Below are positions 63,090 to 64,000 of a stretch of DNA of 64,000 nucleotides, in pieces. The notes under the pieces are model-generated. The model had not been told where the DNA came from. It worked only from the letters and a program-made list of their open reading frames with translations, and made no database searches. The stretch is from positions 42,531,618 to 42,595,617 of the forward strand of contig CM051027.1 of the NCBI GenBank assembly GCA_027627225.1, read 5' to 3'. This DNA comes from Congeria kusceri. Lineage: Eukaryota > Mollusca > Bivalvia > Myida > Dreissenidae. How positions within the stretch are numbered: position 1 is the stretch's first letter; each line of letters begins with the position of its first letter. The position numbers were made by a program, and so were the translations under genes.

Positions 63090-64000
63090 TCCGGTGAAAC
63101 CTGCGAACTGAAATAAATGGGAGTTATAATTGAGGTAGCAACCCCAATTTTATATTGATCTTTTGACAATATGAAGCGCATTCACTTTGCCAAGCGTTTT
63201 ACTTTTTGTCGGGCTTGCTTGAATATTTTAGCTAGAATGTTTGCAATACTTTGGAGAGTGTAAATTACTCAGATAGCGACGCGTTCGATGTTCACAATTG
63301 ATGTTCATATTTGTTTTTTAATATATCCAAAACTGTTTGCACCGTATTATAAACGTTTCGGTATGTTGGCGTTTCCGTTTCCGGTGAAACCTGCGAATGG
63401 ATATAACTGAAAGCTACAAACACTGTAGCCACATTCATTTTGAGGTATCGTGTTCGGAAGTGCTTTTGCCATATAACTATGATATTGCCAAGCGTTTCTC
63501 TATTCGTTGTGGCAAATTGTGTCTCTGGAGAAGAATCATCTCAGTTAGCGACCCGTTTCGAAGTTCACAATGTATGTTTATGTAAAAACTATGAAATATA
63601 TGCAAAACAGTTTGCAACGTAATGTATACGTTTCGTAATGTTGGCGTTTCCGGTAAAACCTGCGAATGGATATAATTGAAAGCTATAAACACTGTAGCCA
63701 CACTACTGTCACATTCATATTAAGGTTTCGACTCCGGAACCGCTTTCGCAATATAACTACAATATTGGAAAGCATTTATAGCTTCGTAGTGCTGAATTGC
63801 GTCCTTCGAGATGAATCATTGCGATATCATTGCGACAGAGCAAATATCTTAGTAAGCGACACGTTCGGAGCAAACAGATAATCGATGTTTATACAAGAAA
63901 TATGAAATGTATCCAAAACAGTTTGCAACGTATTGTATGCGATTTTATCGGCGGTTCCGGTGAAACCTGCCAATTGAAATAAATGGGAGTTATAACTGAG
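63090..64000. repeat. Unit 43: partial, ABC plus start of D
   Basis: The window closes 46 bp into D. A has AGAATGTTTGC as in the unit at 4058. C has CAAACAGATAATC (C at 63875), where the matching copy has T at 4843. Confidence 0.92.

Larger units (their letters stand above)
1..64000. repeat. Higher-order tandem satellite array, 1739-bp hexameric unit
   Basis: Every part of the window aligns to one 1739-bp repeat made of six diverged monomers averaging 290 bp, with all copies in the same orientation. The anchor TCCGGTGAAACC at the F/A boundary recurs with spacings of 1739, 1723, 1747, 873/874, 913, 2605 and 3243 bp, each explained by a specific deletion or duplication. Units differ from each other at only a few positions, while monomers inside a unit differ widely, as in HOR satellites such as primate alpha satellite. 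Reading frames are short (113 codons at most), overlap on both strands, recur with the repeat and match no protein I know. No unique DNA or mobile element interrupts the array. A role in centromere or heterochromatin is inferred, not shown. Confidence 0.97.

Noticed and set aside
1..64000. tRNA, rRNA, histone or other tandem gene clusters
   Set aside because: No tRNA A/B-box pair, rRNA-like conserved segment or coding frame is present in the 1739-bp unit.
1..64000. Assignment to a named insect 290-bp satellite
   Set aside because: Only the monomer length agrees; I cannot verify sequence identity without a database search.

Overview
The window is one uninterrupted tandem satellite array from first to last base. 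I see no protein-coding gene, RNA gene, transposon or unique flanking sequence. An AT-rich array of this length, with a nested higher-order repeat (HOR) structure, points to constitutive heterochromatin (centromeric, pericentromeric or a large heterochromatic block) of a eukaryote, in an assembly probably built from long reads. I cannot name the species or the satellite family. Several insect satellites have monomers near 290 bp, but that length alone identifies nothing.

Basic unit. The dominant repeat is 1739 bp and holds six diverged monomers, here named A-F, averaging 290 bp. I phase units on a conserved anchor, TCCGGTGAAACCTGC. Within a unit the offsets are A 0-289, B 290-558, C 559-865, D 866-1140, E 1141 to about 1486, F about 1487-1738. 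E and F are not separated by an anchor because it is deleted there. A resembles D, B resembles E, and C resembles F, so the hexamer looks like a doubled trimer: ABC (866 bp) plus DEF (873 bp). Monomers within a unit differ strongly, while units differ from each other by few bases. That is the signature of HOR homogenisation.

Layout. 1-486 is a partial unit (end of E, then F). 487-2316 holds two short 913-bp units. 2317-4057 is a full unit. 4058-14507 is two tandem copies of a 5225-bp block (1739+874+873+1739). 14508-17750 is two units joined through an F/A deletion. 17751-42945 is three tandem copies of a roughly 8.7-kb, five-unit block (7829, 8679 and 8687 bp). 41207-46510 is a 2652-bp block (1739+913) present twice. 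46511-57780 contains units recurring at 7806 bp. 57781-59520 is a full unit. 59521-64000 repeats the first 5 kb of the window at an offset near 59.03 kb. In all I count 27 full hexamers, five 873-type units, six 913-type units, one 2605-bp unit, one F/A-deleted pair and two partial ends.

Dynamics. Most length variants can be explained by unequal exchange between similar monomers: A x D exchange removes or adds ABC, and B x E exchange through a 22-bp identity removes 826 bp. Private point variants and small indels show that multi-unit blocks were then copied together. Two stretches (about 1-1250 and 59.9-61.0 kb) carry dense single-base indels that look like uncorrected read error. Together with the 59-kb recurrence, this makes the assembly at the window ends suspect. 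Nothing here acts as a gene network; any function would be structural, or through transcripts or DNA-binding proteins acting on the repeat.
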